Below are positions 11,207 to 22,854 of a DNA stretch of 64,000 bases, in pieces. The DNA is taken from contig KN832568.1 in NCBI GenBank assembly GCA_000827205.1, positions 57,531 to 121,530 on the forward strand, written 5' to 3'. How positions within the stretch are numbered: position 1 is the stretch's first letter; the number at the start of each line of letters is the position of its first letter. This DNA is from Plicaturopsis crispa FD-325 SS-3 (Eukaryota; Basidiomycota; Agaricomycetes; Amylocorticiales; Amylocorticiaceae). A program made the position numbers and the translations under genes. A model generated the notes under the pieces. That model made no database searches. It saw only the letters and a list, made by a program, of their open reading frames with translations, and was not told the origin of the DNA.

Positions 11207-14065
11207 ATGGCAGACCAGGACCAACCGTTCGACCTCACGCAGGACATATTCATCCAGAGCCACCCGTCCATCCGCGTGTGCACCCACTTTGAGAGTCAAT
11301 TGACGGACAAGATCCTCGCCGAATTTACGAGTACAGCCGTTGACGGTGCTATCGGTGTAGCCCCCACCTACGGGGCGAAATGCGCTCTAACGTCAATCGC
11401 TTTCGCAACGTCCACGCAAGTGCTGCTTGTCCGGCTATCCAAGTCCGAAAAGCAGGGAAAACAGCAGAAGAAAAAAAGGAAAGGAAAGCCGGTGCGTCTT
11501 GGGCGCGCCCTCGTGGAAGACGCCATTCTGTGCAACCCTCTGTACGAGAAATTCGCTCTCAAGGCGGAAAGATTAGCTGCATCCCTGCACTTGGATGTAG
11601 GTCGGCGCATTACAGCATGTGTAGACCTGCTATCCGCATCGACAGCAGGCCGTGATTCGTTTAGCGGTGTTATGGCGGGCCTCGGGGGTGAGCCACTTCT
11701 CCGCAGGAAACAGACCTTTGCTCTGTTCAAGCTCGAGGAGAACGACAAAGCTCCTATCGGTACCGCTGCCCTTCAATCCTGGGCTGCTTGGCGCGCTGGG
11801 ACCCTGCCGTCGATGGCGGAAAGTATTCGAGACTTACCAAGGATCAATACGCAAGCGATGCACCAAGACGTTTGTGTTCTTTCTGTCTCCCGTCTGAAAT
11901 CATACGCGTTCTAATTAGCGAAATGCCCAGGCAATTGAGTTTTTGGCCAAGACAATGCGTGACGCAGATAGGCTGGACACCCTCAAGCCTACGAGGGTCA
12001 AAAACGATGTTAGTTCGACATTCTCTAACAAGAGTGGGAGCCTGAACTTGAAGTCCCTGCGCTATAAAACGCGCGTCATGCGCTTGTCTGAAAGACAGGT
12101 GTGTAGCACCTATTCCTGCTTATGCGAGATACGCCTCATTTCTTTTCACGATAGACAATTGAAATTGAAACGATTGTCGAGGAGAAACGCACCATTCTCA
12201 AAGGTCGAAACGTCAAAGTCGAGGGTCGGGCCGTCAACGTCAAATTTGAAAACGCTTTCACCGGGTCGAAGATTAAGTCTGTAACAACCTACGGAAGAGC
12301 GGCTCCTACGTTAGCAGAGCAAAAGCGTGCTCGCGCCATCCTAGAAGTCATGCTGGGTACGCCCAATTTGATCGAAGACCCCTTCGTCCGCAAGATATGG
12401 CTCCCATCACAAGTCGTTACTTGGCCTGCCCCGCGCCACGCACAACCCCTTTCCCTGAGATTCAACAGTCGTCCTCTAAACTCGTCTCAGATAGAAGCAG
12501 TAAATGCAATCCTTTCCGACAAAGACAAGGATCGTCTCACTGTCATTCATGGGCCTCCTGGAACAGGTGACCTTCCTTCTGCGTATCTTGCACGCATCGA
12601 TATTGACTTTATCTAGGCAAGACCACAGTTATTGGCGCTGCTGTTGTAAGCACGATGGCGTCCTGTAGCACGCGCACTATGTGGCTTGTCGCACAATCCA
12701 ATGTTGCGGTTAAAAATATTGCAGAGAAGTTGGCAGACGTCGGGTTCTTCAAATTCAAGATACTGGTGCGTTTTGCTGAGTCAAGTAAAGTTCGCTCGAA
12801 GCTGATACCACCGCACATCCAGGTGTCGAAAGAGTTCCATTTTGACTGGTATATTTATCAACATCTTGGAACAGTGTACACGAAACTCAAATGTCCTTCC
12901 AGGCACGAGCATCTGTACGGCAAAATCAGAGGCAACATCGTGCGCTCAGACGATTTTCCTGATGACATAGTTGCAGCGGAGCGAAGGCTTCTGGATACGA
13001 GGGTCATCCTCTGCACCCTTAGCATGCTCTCAAACGACGAAATGGAGTGCATTCCTATGGTAGCGCCGATTCAGACGGTTTTGGTCGACGAAGCGAGCCA
13101 AATAGAAGTCGGCGCCTACGTGCCGTTGTTCTCTAGATGGGGGCGGACGCTCCAAAAGATTGTCTTTATCGGAGATGATCGTCAACGTTCGTACCATTTC
13201 GCCTCCCTTGACTAAGTCCTTGACCTTACAGGATGGGCCTCAGTCGCGCCTTTTGGCCAGGATGACATTCCCAATCTCCGTAGCGTCTTTGAGATAGAGC
13301 ATCTACGGAGCGGAGCGATATTTCTCGACACCCAATGTATGCTGTTTGATCTCCCATTGTCATACGGATGGTTCTCAACTCACCTCTAGATCGGATGCCC
13401 ATGCATATTGGGTCGTTTATCTCCAAGCATGTCTACGGCAAACGTCTGAAATCCGTTCACAAGATAAACTCTCGGCTTGCTTGCCGTCTTGTCGATGTTG
13501 ATATGGGCCGTGAGGAGAGTGCAGGCCATAGCTGGGTCGTAAGTTGGGCATCATAACCTCCTCCATGCTTTCCACTAATGGTCGTCTCTGAAGAATCCTC
13601 CAGAAAATGCGGTGGCGATTCAAATCGCTCGCCACTACATAAAGACAAAGAAATCATGGCGGTATATCACTCCGTACGATCCCCAGCGATCCCATATGGA
13701 AAAAGAACTAAAGGCTGCCAAGCTCCCGTTCGAGGACAAGTGCTTCAACGTCGACTCATTCCAAGGTTCGCTCACTTCATCAGCTCGAGCGCGTATGGCT
13801 ACTAAAATGTTATCTACCAGGTAATGAGGACGACCACATCATTATCTCGTGCGTCCGCCACGACAAACTGGGATTCCTCAGTAATCAGCGCCGCACGAAC
13901 GTGATGCTATCGCGCTGTAAACAGAGCATGATCATCTGCACTAGCCGTGCCTTTGTGAACGGTCCAGCGAAAGATTCGCTCGTGTGGGATCTAGCGCGGC
14001 ACTTGGGTCCTAAAGCATGGCTAAGTGTGGAGGATGTCGCATCCGGTCGGTTCCAGTCGCGCTGA
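11207..14065 (+). CDS. SF1 helicase with degenerate exonuclease-like N-terminal domain (copy A)
   Basis: UPF1/SMUBP2-type superfamily 1 helicase of a basidiomycete family without a known role. Exon 1 (11207-11854, MADQDQPFDLTQDIF...) encodes a 216-residue N-terminal domain with GVAPTYGAKCALTSIAFAT and the GRALVEDAILC segment. Helicase motifs: IHGPPGTGKTT (Walker A, split by an intron), WLVAQSNVAVKNIAEKL (Ia), VILCTLSMLSN, VDEASQIEVG (II), FIGDDRQLAPFG (III), FLDTQYRMP (IV), FNVDSFQGNEDDHIIISCVR (V) and RRTNVMLSRCK (VI). All motifs are present and the frame is intact through about ten exons, so it looks functional. Intron 1 appears to use a GC donor, or a GT donor 15 bases downstream. It is the inverted duplicate of the gene at 18579-21412. 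Confidence 0.85.
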
Positions 14066-14650
14066 CCGGGTGGACCGTGGAAGTGCAACTTTGCACACCG
14101 TATACGCTGTGTATTCTACTCTTTGATCTTGTCTTGAATCCTCTTGGAGCTTTGTCATTTAGATATACTATATAGAACGCTAGTCTCCCGTAGGCAGCCA
14201 CACGAATAGGAAGACACTCGTTCCTATATGTAATAGAACGCGAACTTGACCCAGGTTGACTACTTATGACTTTGTACTTGAGGACGAGGAAGCGCGCGAT
14301 CACACAGCGAACTCAAAAGTATAAGAATGAATAAATTCGTGCTCGTAACAGTCAGCGTATAGTGAGTACTATGGAGTCTTATGATTCAGCTCAGCCCAAG
14401 TACGATAAACCCAACCAAAAAGACAACAAGCAGTTCTATGCCTCTTCCTCCCGGACGTTCGCCGATCCCGATAAACTCAACAGGAAGAAACCCAGCGGGG
14501 GGCAAGAGGGACTGGTACACAATCTCCGGGATATAACGATAACTAAGCAAGGGCGACCAATGAACAGCCGAGAAGAAAAGCGCCGCCCTGTGGGTATGAC
14601 CCGGGTACAACAATAGCAGATAAAAAAGTTAAGTTGAAGGGGGTGGGGTA
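14066..14650. other. Intergenic between convergent helicase A and GPI protein gene
   Basis: Holds the 3' UTRs of two converging genes. An 84-codon frame on the plus strand (14362-14616) and a 75-codon frame opposite it show no recognisable protein features, and neither is called. Nothing else was seen. Confidence 0.5.
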
Positions 14651-15470
14651 TCAGAGGGAGACGGCGAAGATGGCGCCGGCGACGATGGCGGCGAGGGACA
14701 TCGCGGGAAGAGCGAGTTTGCCGGCAGAGCTGGCGGAGGGGCCGCTTCCGGCGTTGACGGCACCCGCGGCAGAGCCGACGCCGGAGTCAGACGCGGCGGA
14801 GGTCGCGACGGCGCTCGCAGAGATGGAGAGCCTGCAGGGAACGTCAGCGATTCACACTGTGCGAAGTTGAAAGCGACGTACGTGGTAGCGGCGATTGTGC
14901 TGGTCGTGGCCGAGCTAGAGGCGGAGGAGCTGGTGCTGGTGCTGTTTGAGCCGGAAAGGCAGGACGCGTCGGAGCTGGCTCCTACAGTGACCTGTAATGC
15001 CGTGTTAGTCCACCACCTCACATGATAGAAGGATCACGCACCTCGTCAGACCAGGCGTCATCGCCTTTGCTGTCTTCCAAGGAGAAGACGACCTTTGTGC
15101 CGGCGGGGAGAGTGACTTTCCAGGTCGTGGAGCTTCCGTTGTGGTCGCCGAGGTCAGCAAGGATGTCTACAAGATGCGCGTGAGTTTTAATTATAATGGC
15201 AATGCAGTGCTGTGGTGTACTGACTACCACAGGGATCGTCGGAGGGAACCGCGACGAGGTTGTAGGGTCCTGTGCCCATTGCCCAAGCAAAGTGCGCATC
15301 CTGGCACTAAAACGCGACAAAGAAGTGTTAAAAGGGGGAGGGGGCGAAAGTGCTGCAGTTCTGCAACACACCTGCACAACGTTCTGGGTTTCGGTGATGC
15401 TGAATCCCGCAGAGACACTGCGGATCGCGGGCGCGAGGAAGAGAGCGGCGGTAAAGAGCGTAGTGAACAT
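14651..15470 (-). CDS. Secreted, Ser/Thr-rich GPI-anchored protein
   Basis: Small cell-surface protein. Five exons (15372-15470, 15228-15306, 15042-15166, 14882-14991, 14651-14831) give 197 aa. The first 21 residues, MFTTLFTAALFLAPAIRSVS plus A, are a signal peptide. A compact domain follows: CQDAHFAWAMGTGPYNLVAV, DDPCGDILADLGDHNG and WKVTLPAGTKVVFSLEDSKG. Then comes a Ser/Thr/Ala-rich stretch typical of O-glycosylated stalks. The C-terminus, KLALPAMSLAAIVAGAIFAV, is hydrophobic after small residues, as for a GPI-attachment signal. Conserved Cys residues suggest disulfides. The layout matches the abundant uncharacterised GPI proteins of Agaricomycetes. A TATA-like element lies 37 bases upstream of the ATG. 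Confidence 0.82.
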
Positions 15471-15822
15471 GTTTTTCACGGTAGAGACGGTGTAGAGAAT
15501 GTGGGTTTTATATAGGGCGGAAAATGAAGAAAAGGGGAGGCTGCGAGCAGGACGAGCACAAGAGGATTTTGAGGGTTGCGGAAAACACACGACGGAAAAG
15601 AGTCCCCGTTTTATTCGATCGATAACAACTGTCAACAAAGGCGCCTTTATTTTTCGCTCTTGGCTGCTGCCTGCCAGTTGCCTGCCCGGCTCGAACGACA
15701 GTTGCCAGGCTGCATCATGATCTCCATGCTTTCATTTCCCAGCCTCGGGGGGATGGCACTGTCGATCACTGATTGACGCACAATGGCATGGGAAGAATAC
15801 GTATAATAACAGAGCAAACGGA
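15471..15822. other. Intergenic, 352 bases
   Basis: Promoter of the GPI protein gene and 3' flank of citrate synthase, both on the minus strand. No other feature was seen beyond the TATA-like box. Confidence 0.5.
15507..15514 (-). promoter_or_regulatory. TATA-like box of the GPI-anchored protein gene
   Basis: Reverse strand TATATAAA ends 37 bases upstream of the start codon at 15470, a suitable place for a core promoter with a very short 5' UTR. Confidence 0.5.
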
Positions 15823-18234
15823 CTACAGTTTCGACTTTGCCTTGAAGTCTGCCAGCATTGTCCGCTTCGTAATCCTGCATGCGCAAACCGTCAGTATCGT
15901 GTTTCAGGGTAGAGAAAATTTTGCGAGGCCTACCCAGAATGCACGACCGGTGTCGGGTTGCTCTTTGGACCCTTGACGGCGATGCGCTGGTCGACGGGCA
16001 CGTAGTCGCGTTTGCCTGCGCCGACGTATATCTGAGAAAAAAAATACAAGCCCCGTTTCAGTTGAGCCTCGAGGATGAGCCATCCACCAAGTCGCACCTG
16101 CCGTGGACGCCAAATCTTGACCCCTCCCGGCTGCAGCATCATCTGCCGCCAATGGGCTAGCCAGCCCACGACACGGGGGACAGCAAACAGGACAGGGAAG
16201 AAATCCATAGGGAAGCCTGTTCATAGCTCGTCAATCCTGCCATCGGTAAAGATAGTTTGCAGTACCCCTTACCCATTGCACGATATATCAGACCGCTAAA
16301 ATAATTGTTTAGTCGCGGTAATCGCTCAGAGATATGATGCTACACACCTCCAGAAATCTACATTGGGAGCTAGTTTTCGCTTGACGAAGAACTCGTCTTT
16401 GATAGCAGCGTCGTGGAGAGCCATAGCAGTGTCCAGCAGCTCATCCCTCCCCGTACTATGTATAGGCGGTTAGTAAGTGACCAGTCTAGTGAGAACTATC
16501 TCCCACATTGCAAAGACCTCGTCAGCGATCTTTCGTATCACGAACGAGCGTGGGTCCGACTACGGGCAACACGTTAGCTTTAGATCCGCCTGGAAAGGTA
16601 GGTAGTGCACTTGCCGTCTTGTACACCCTGTAAGAGCGCAAGGTCAGTTCTACATGCAGAAATAGTCGTTGCGTAACGTACCGGTGGCCAAAGCCTGAAA
16701 GCACCTTCTCGCGCCGCTTCACGGCCTCGATAAATGCGGGAACGTTAGCTGGGCTGCCGATGGAGATGAGCATTCGGATGACGGCCTCATTGGCACCGCC
16801 TGCGGAAGCATATACTTTAGCAAGAAGAAACGTTTCAAAGAACAGATTGCACACCATGTAAGGGTCCGCTAGATGAACAAGAATCAGTACATGAAAGTGC
16901 CTTGAACACGGTCCGAGACATACTATAGAGACGCGCAGCCGGCTCTGTTGGATGATAAACGGTTGTTCAGTCGCGAACACCGGCGAGAAAAAGCAGGAGA
17001 CGTACGCAATGGCAGAGAATGGATCTACGAGCGAACTCCCGGTCTGCAACACGGTTGTTGCACTAGCGTTGAGCTCGTGGTCCGCATGTAAGAGGAATAG
17101 CGTGTCGAGCGCCTTCTCTAGAACCGGATTCGGCGTGTAGTTTTCCTCGCCCAGGTGGTCCATCATGTACAGGAACCTAGCACACATGAATATCGGAATA
17201 GCCCACAAGAAATGCATTACTTACGAGCCCGTGTAGCTAAGTCCAGTAGGTGGTGTGACGAATGCTCGGCCCTGTCGCACACGATAGGCCATGCTGTCCG
17301 TATGTTAGGTCACTATGTGGACACGCGTATACAGGGAAATGTGCGTACGCGGCCAGGGTGGTAGCTTTCCCAATCAGCCTGAATATCTGCTGATCCATGA
17401 TGGCGAGCGACGTCTTGTCTCCCCTTGTAAAGAGGTTCTGGCCTATCATTTGTCGCAGTCAGTACTCATTGCAAGAGAGGGTAGCACAAAATGTACCCTG
17501 GAGCGAAGGATTTGCCTCGCTGTAATACGACCCGAGGTATGCAAACGCGCTCGTAAGGATTGCCATTGGGTGTGCATCATATCTGCGCGCATTCTCGATA
17601 AGTAGCGCAGTAGGCATATAACAATGCGACTGACCGGAATGAGCGGAAGAAGTTCTCGGCGTCGGCGTGCACGACGCTGTGGTGCAGAACTTCGCCTTCA
17701 AACACCTTGTACTGTTCCCTCGTGGGCAAAGAGCCGTAGATTAGGAGGTAAGCGGACTCCAGGTGCCAAGAGTGGAGCGCGAGCTGCTCGATGGGGTATC
17801 CTCTGCTCGTCACGTCAATTCTCGCTCAGCACCAATGTATACTGGGCTGGATGCGTACCTGTAGCGAAGTACTATGTTTGCATGTCAGAACAGCAATACC
17901 ACCGCATAGTTGGATAGATTAACGCACTTCCAGCCTCCCCGTCGATGTATGTGATCTCGCTCTGTATGACGGCCGTATTCAAGAAGCCCTTGTCCGCGAC
18001 GCGCAGCCCTTTGTCGGTCTCATTCTCCTCCCGCTCCGTCGCACGCCGTGGTGCCGATAACGCCTTGAATGCAGTGGCGGGTATACTGTTGTCCTGTATA
18101 CTACGATGCCAGCTTCAGCACGTTGTTTCACAGCGATACCGAAGTAACTTTACGAACGGCACGGTCACGGTCTTGCCCGTGCGGTTGTCGCGCACGAAGA
18201 GACTGTCAGTGCTGGATTCTGTAGGTTTGCCCAT
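15823..18234 (-). CDS. Citrate synthase, peroxisomal (C-terminal SKL)
   Basis: Condenses acetyl-CoA with oxaloacetate to citrate. Many short exons on the minus strand start MGKPTESSTDSLFVRDNRTG. They continue through VADKGFLNTAVIQSEITYID, GYPIEQLALHSWHLESAYLL, YDAHPMAILTSAFAYLGSYY, FLYMMDHLGEENYTPNPVLE and HADHELNASATTVLQTGSSL. Next come GGANEAVIRMLISIGSPANV with the GFGHRVYK motif, and then NPTPVVHSG. Catalytic histidines occur in DHELN and GFGHR. The last exon ends TMLADFKAKSKL, so the tripeptide SKL is a canonical peroxisomal targeting signal and no mitochondrial presequence is visible. This suggests a CIT2-like glyoxylate or acetate role. It lies inside the inverted helicase duplication. 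Confidence 0.92.
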
Positions 18235-18578
18235 AGTCGTCACAGTTGATGAGATAGATGGGGGAATGCAAGGGTACAATGAAGCGCTACCGTGACTGAG
18301 ACATATACAGTCGCGTCAAACCCCAATGCTTGTGTTTCCGCGGGCCGTGCGCCCGTGCCGCGGACAATCACATGGACCCACAGCAGGCGTACCAGGTGAA
18401 ATACTTCTTGAGCAATTACTTTCATCTTTCCTCGAAAACGCATCTCAGTGAAGTCAGATGCATAACATCGGACAAACACGCTTTCTACACTACAAGATTG
18501 ACAAGGTTTCGAGAGGATAAGGACATGGCCCGGGTTAAATGGTGCACAAATCTGTTGGGGACGACGCCCCGGGTACAA
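18235..18578. other. Intergenic, 344 bases
   Basis: Promoter of citrate synthase and 3' flank of helicase B. Apart from TG-rich sequence nothing distinct was seen. Confidence 0.5.
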
Positions 18579-21412
18579 CTAAAACCGACCGGCTTTGACA
18601 TCCTCCACGCTTAACCATGCTTTAGGACCCAGATGTTGCGCTAGCTCCCCCAGGAGCGACGATCTTGCAGGACCGTTGACGAAGGCACGACTGGTGCATA
18701 TGATCATGGTCTTTTTGCACCGCGAAAGCATAACGTTCGTGCGGCGAATGTTTTGCAAAAATCCCAGTTTGGCGTGACGGACGCACGAAATGACAATATG
18801 TTCATCCTCATTGCCTTATACCATATGATGAGCAATGAGCCGCGTCCCTTTTTGATAGCGAAGGAAGTACCTTGGAAAGAGTCAACATTGAAGCATTTAT
18901 CTTCCGCGGGAAGGTCGGCGCTCTTCAGACTGCTTTCCATTTGCGATCGTTGTGGGTCGTACGGGGTAATGTATCGCCACGCTTTAATTCCTCTGCGATG
19001 ATAGTGACGAATGATAAGCATTGCCACTGCATTCTCCTGAGCGTTCTGAAAGGACAGTGGTCAACACGGACATCGCGAGATGATCGAGTTTAGCTTACGA
19101 CCCAGCTATGACCTGCGCTGCTCTCGCGCCCCTTACTGACATCAACGAGGCGGCAGGCGAGCGCCGACGTTATCTTGTGTACAGACTGCAGACGCTTGTC
19201 GTAAACGTGCTTAGAGATGAATGCGCCGATGTGTATTGGCATACGGTCTAATTCCTTCGAATCAAAAAGCATACATGACGGTCAAAATGAGAGGTTACGC
19301 ACATTGAGTATCGAGGAAAATGGCCATATTTGTAAGGTGCTCCATCTCAAAGATGCTACAAAGGTCGGGGATGTCATCTCGCCCATAAGGCGCGACTATA
19401 GCGAGCGTCAGGCATGCACGAAGAGATAGAATGAGCGGAGGAACGAACGTTGTCGATTGTCTCCAATAAACACAAGCTTTTGCAGTGTAGGCTTGTAGGT
19501 GGATAGAAGCGGGACGTAATCGCCCACTTCAATCTGGCTAGCCTCATCGACAATGACCGTTTGCACAGGTACACACAATGCGATATGACGAATGCGGTGG
19601 TTGGAAAGCATGCTCAACGTGCACAGAATAACCCTAGAGCCTAGCAGCAGTCGCTCTGCCGAAACCCTGTCCTCCGGGAAGTCATCTGAGCGTATGACAT
19701 TATGTACAATCTTGCCGTATAGATGTTCATGCCTATTGTGGTTCGTGAGTAGGTAGTATAAGATGAAGAAAGGGACGACGCCGACCAATCAAAGTGAAAA
19801 TCCTTCGAGACCTGCACTCCTTTATCAGGCTCTAGATCACCAACGAAGAGAGAGACCCGTACCAGTAGCTTAAAGTCGACAAAATCAACATCTGCCAACT
19901 TCTCGGCGATGTTCTTGACAGCAACATTGGACTGCGCGACGAGCCACAGAGTTTGATCGCTGTGAACAGCCATGGTACTTCGAACGGCCGCGGCTATGAC
20001 AGTCGTCTTACCTATACCATGACAGCAGGTTGACTTGAATTCAGAAGCATGGCACTATGAAAACGTTAAAGACGCACCCGTGCCAGGAGGACCATGTATG
20101 ACTGTAATGCGATGCTCCTCGCTAATGGATAAGATGGCGTTCACCGCGAGCTTCTGTGAGCCGTTCAGAGGACGATTCTTGAACTGCAGCGGCATGAGCC
20201 GACGTGGTACACGTGAAGTGGGCCACAAGACGCTTTCTGTCGGGAGCCATATCTTGCGGACGAAAGCATGCGCCAGAATGCTTTGCGTTCCCTTCATCGC
20301 ATCTAACACGACATGTGCCCGTAGCGCCTCCGCAGTCGTATTGCCCTCTTTACCATTCGTAGTCACTGATTTGATCTTTGACCCATTGAACGTGCCCTGG
20401 ACGCCTATGGTTGCTGCGCGACCTTGCACTGTTATCGGGCGGCCCTTCACCATGTCACGCTTTCCGTTTTTCACGGTCTCTATCTCGAGAGTCTGACCAT
20501 AGCGGTTTCAGGACTTGTCTGCACAGAACATAGGTATACACACGCACCTGCCGCGCGGTCATCCGCATGATTCGCGTTTTGTAGCGAGTGCAGCTCAAGT
20601 TCAAGTTTCCGCCTTTGTGGGAGAAGTCGCCGCTGACATCGTTCCTAACCCTGGTAGGCTTCAGCGCGTCGAGGCGCTCGGCGTCACGAATAGTCTTGGC
20701 CAAGAACGTGAGTGCCTAGTATGAGCTATCAGCATGCAGTGCACCGAGAGAAAGACCACAGGCAAACATTTTCTGCCATCACTTGCGTATTAATCCTCGG
20801 TATGCGCGCGAGTCTCTTCGCAAGTGAAGGAAGGGTAGCGGCCCGCCAAGCTGCCCAAGCTTGCATAGCGATTGTGGCAGTCGGAGCTTTATCGCTCTCC
20901 TCATGCTTGAAAAGCTGGATGGTCGACGGCTTGTTGAGGGTCGTCTCGCCTCCAAGAGCCGCCATGATGGCGTCCAGCGATTGGCGGTCAGCTGTCGAGA
21001 CAGAGAATAGATCCACCGCGTCCGTGATGCGCTGACCTAGATCCAGATATAAGGATGCTGCGACTTTATCCGCCTTGAAGGCAAATTTCTTGTAGTCGGC
21101 ATGGCAAAGGATGCTATCGCCGACGAGTGCTCGCCCAGAATTTGGTTTATTTTTGCGGCTCGGGGTTCCTTTGGTCTGGGGAAACCGAACAGTCAAGACA
21201 GTCGTAGAGGTGGCGAGTGCAAGCGCTACGAGTGCGCATTTCGCCCCATATGCTGGCGCGACGCCGATGATACCATCCACGGCCGTAAGCGCAAAATCGG
21301 AAACAATTTTCTGGGTCAGTTGTACCTCTTGGTAAGGGTAAACTCGGACAGTGGGATGTCTTTCTAGAAATATATCCTGGGTGATATTGAAAGGTTGAGT
21401 CTGGTCTGCCAT
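18579..21412 (-). CDS. SF1 helicase with degenerate exonuclease-like N-terminal domain (copy B)
   Basis: Paralogue of the gene at 11207-14065 in opposite orientation, about 2.83 kb against 2.86 kb, with matching exon borders. Exon 1 begins MADQTQPFNITQDIFLERHP and carries GVAPAYGAKCALVALALATS, GRALVGDSILC and LYLDLGQRITDAVDLFSV. Helicase motifs are intact: IHGPPGTGKTT, WLVAQSNVAVKNIAEKLADV, VDEASQIEVGDYVPL, FIGDNRQLAPYGRDD, FLDTQYRMPIHIG, VDSFQGNEDEHIVISCVR and RRTNVMLSRCKK. It ends AWLSVEDVKAGRF, slightly shorter than copy A. All introns have GT...AG ends; intron 1 has GTGATG where copy A has GCGATG. Function is unknown; RNA or DNA unwinding is inferred from the UPF1-like motor. A TATATATA sequence lies 44 bases upstream of the ATG. 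Confidence 0.85.
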
Positions 21413-21455
21413 GGCGGAGGGAGGGAGAATGCGGCGCTAAAATCAGCGCGCAGGG

Positions 21456-21463
21456 TATATATA
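21456..21463 (-). promoter_or_regulatory. TATA box of helicase B
   Basis: A TATATATA run 44 bases upstream of the ATG at 21412. The equivalent position in copy A is the degenerate CGTATACC, so the two promoters have diverged at this element. Confidence 0.5.
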
Positions 21464-22348
21464 GTGCTCCTGCAAGGTACAGCGTGCCGCAGTTTGTGAC
21501 AGGCGGTAAATGGTAGGCTCTAAGGAGGAAATGGGCGCTTAGTTGTGCATGTCGTTAGGCTTTCACAGAAAGTCGCTCACCTTCGATAGTGCCGTTATAT
21601 CGTAGAAAGGGGTCTTCCCTTTCCGATGACAACTCTTCCAAGATCGTGCATTCCCCTTTGGCGAGATTGTGCAAGGGCGATTGCAGCGCGCAAAAGGTGA
21701 CCGACAACGAGAGAGATCCACCTGGTCTATTCAGATAAAGACATCCCTCCAAATGTCAACTGCATTCGGCAGTTGTGTGATTTGGGATTCGAAAAAGACG
21801 CCAGTTGTTGACAGCGCGTGTATAGCACGCGCCTTCCAGCGACGTCTGTTAAAACTACCGGTCGGAACGTGGACGGAGCTTTGGTGAAGTATGGAAGTAC
21901 GTGCCCTCAAATGTAGTCGTCAACGGCAAATAGAATATATTAGGCTGAGTGGAATGAGGAGCAGTTGTATGCCGAGCTGTAGTCATTAGACCTAGCATGG
22001 ATGCTACGCAACGCGTATCGCCAGTCTCCCATGGCAGTTGCGGGATGACGTTGAGCAAAGTCACATCGTGCCTATTTCGCGCAAGAGGTACGATGGCTTG
22101 CGCGTTATTTGGGGCCCAGCAATAACGCGCCAGAGGAGGCAAGCATGTCGTCCGGCTCGTACCGCAAAGGGCGTGTAAGGGGATAATCGCTTCGTAGACA
22201 GTCCACATCTCCCGGCAGCGCGCCTGACAATGCGAAGAGCGTAGCAGGATGTAAACTGGGCCGATCGGACTACGATCCGACATCGCAGCGTGTTGTCATT
22301 CTATGGTATATCCCGCTTGAGCTTCAAGTCTCGCGGATGAGGGGAGGT

Positions 22349-22741
22349 CTAGAACTTACGGTGATACGTCGAGGAGGCCGCAGGCGTGGTTATGATCACA
22401 TATTGTAGTACAGTAGCGTCCACTGTGTTAATTCCGATTCGTGGTGAGGTCCGACCCGTCTCGTGATCGTTAGGAGACCATCCCGCCAAGAAAACCACGT
22501 CTGCAGGCCACGTCTCTTCGCATCTCGCAGAGAGTAGCTGGTGCAATAGGATCCGGATGGACGCCAGGCGTATGTCAGTGCTCGGCAAAGAACGACGCAC
22601 GGTATACTGCATAGCCAACATGAATCTGGGCCTGCTAGGGCTGCCATGCGGGGGACGGAGGATCAAGAAAGAGAGCATGCGCCGGTATGAGTGAAGGCCA
22701 GTGAAAGGCAAAGGCGGGCTAGTGTCCAGTGTCGATGCCAT
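22349..22741 (-). CDS. Possible hypothetical protein exon
   Basis: A 130-codon frame beginning MASTLDTSPPLPFTGLHSYR, with balanced amino acid composition and a GTAAGT donor near its end (ASSTYH|R). I do not recognise it. A second frame just downstream on the same strand (21855-22283) could be a later exon, but I found no acceptor that joins them cleanly in frame. It is divergent to PCC1. It may be a lineage-specific gene or a chance open frame in the promoter region. Confidence 0.25.
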   Translation of the reverse strand: MASTLDTSPPLPFTGLHSYRRMLSFLILRPPHGSPSRPRFMLAMQYTVRRSLPSTDIRLASIRILLHQLLSARCEETWPADVVFLAGWSPNDHETGRTSPRIGINTVDATVLQYVIITTPAASSTYHRKF

Positions 22742-22854
22742 AGAGGAAGAAGGTAGGACGGCAGCTGAATTCAGTGCCCGGCCTGTGCCCGGCAGCGTAT
22801 CGACGCCTGTCGACGCGGGTGCGTTTCTAAAACGTCTCTCTGTCGAGCACCGTC

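Larger units (their letters stand above)
21413..22854. other. Spacer between helicase B and PCC1, with duplicated flank and orphan frames
   Basis: The part next to helicase B (to about 21700) matches the flank of helicase A. It encodes on the minus strand GECTILEELSSEREDPFLRY, an intron-like GTGAGC...CTTAG, then EEPTIYRLSQTAARCTLQEH and a stop. Beyond it, two minus-strand frames (21855-22283 and 22349-22741) have no recognisable homology. The larger is listed separately as a possible gene. PCC1 begins 113 bases after its putative start. Confidence 0.45.

Noticed and set aside
14362-14616. 84-codon plus-strand frame between helicase A and the GPI gene
   Set aside because: Hydrophilic, no homology, lies in a convergent 3' region; not enough to call a gene.
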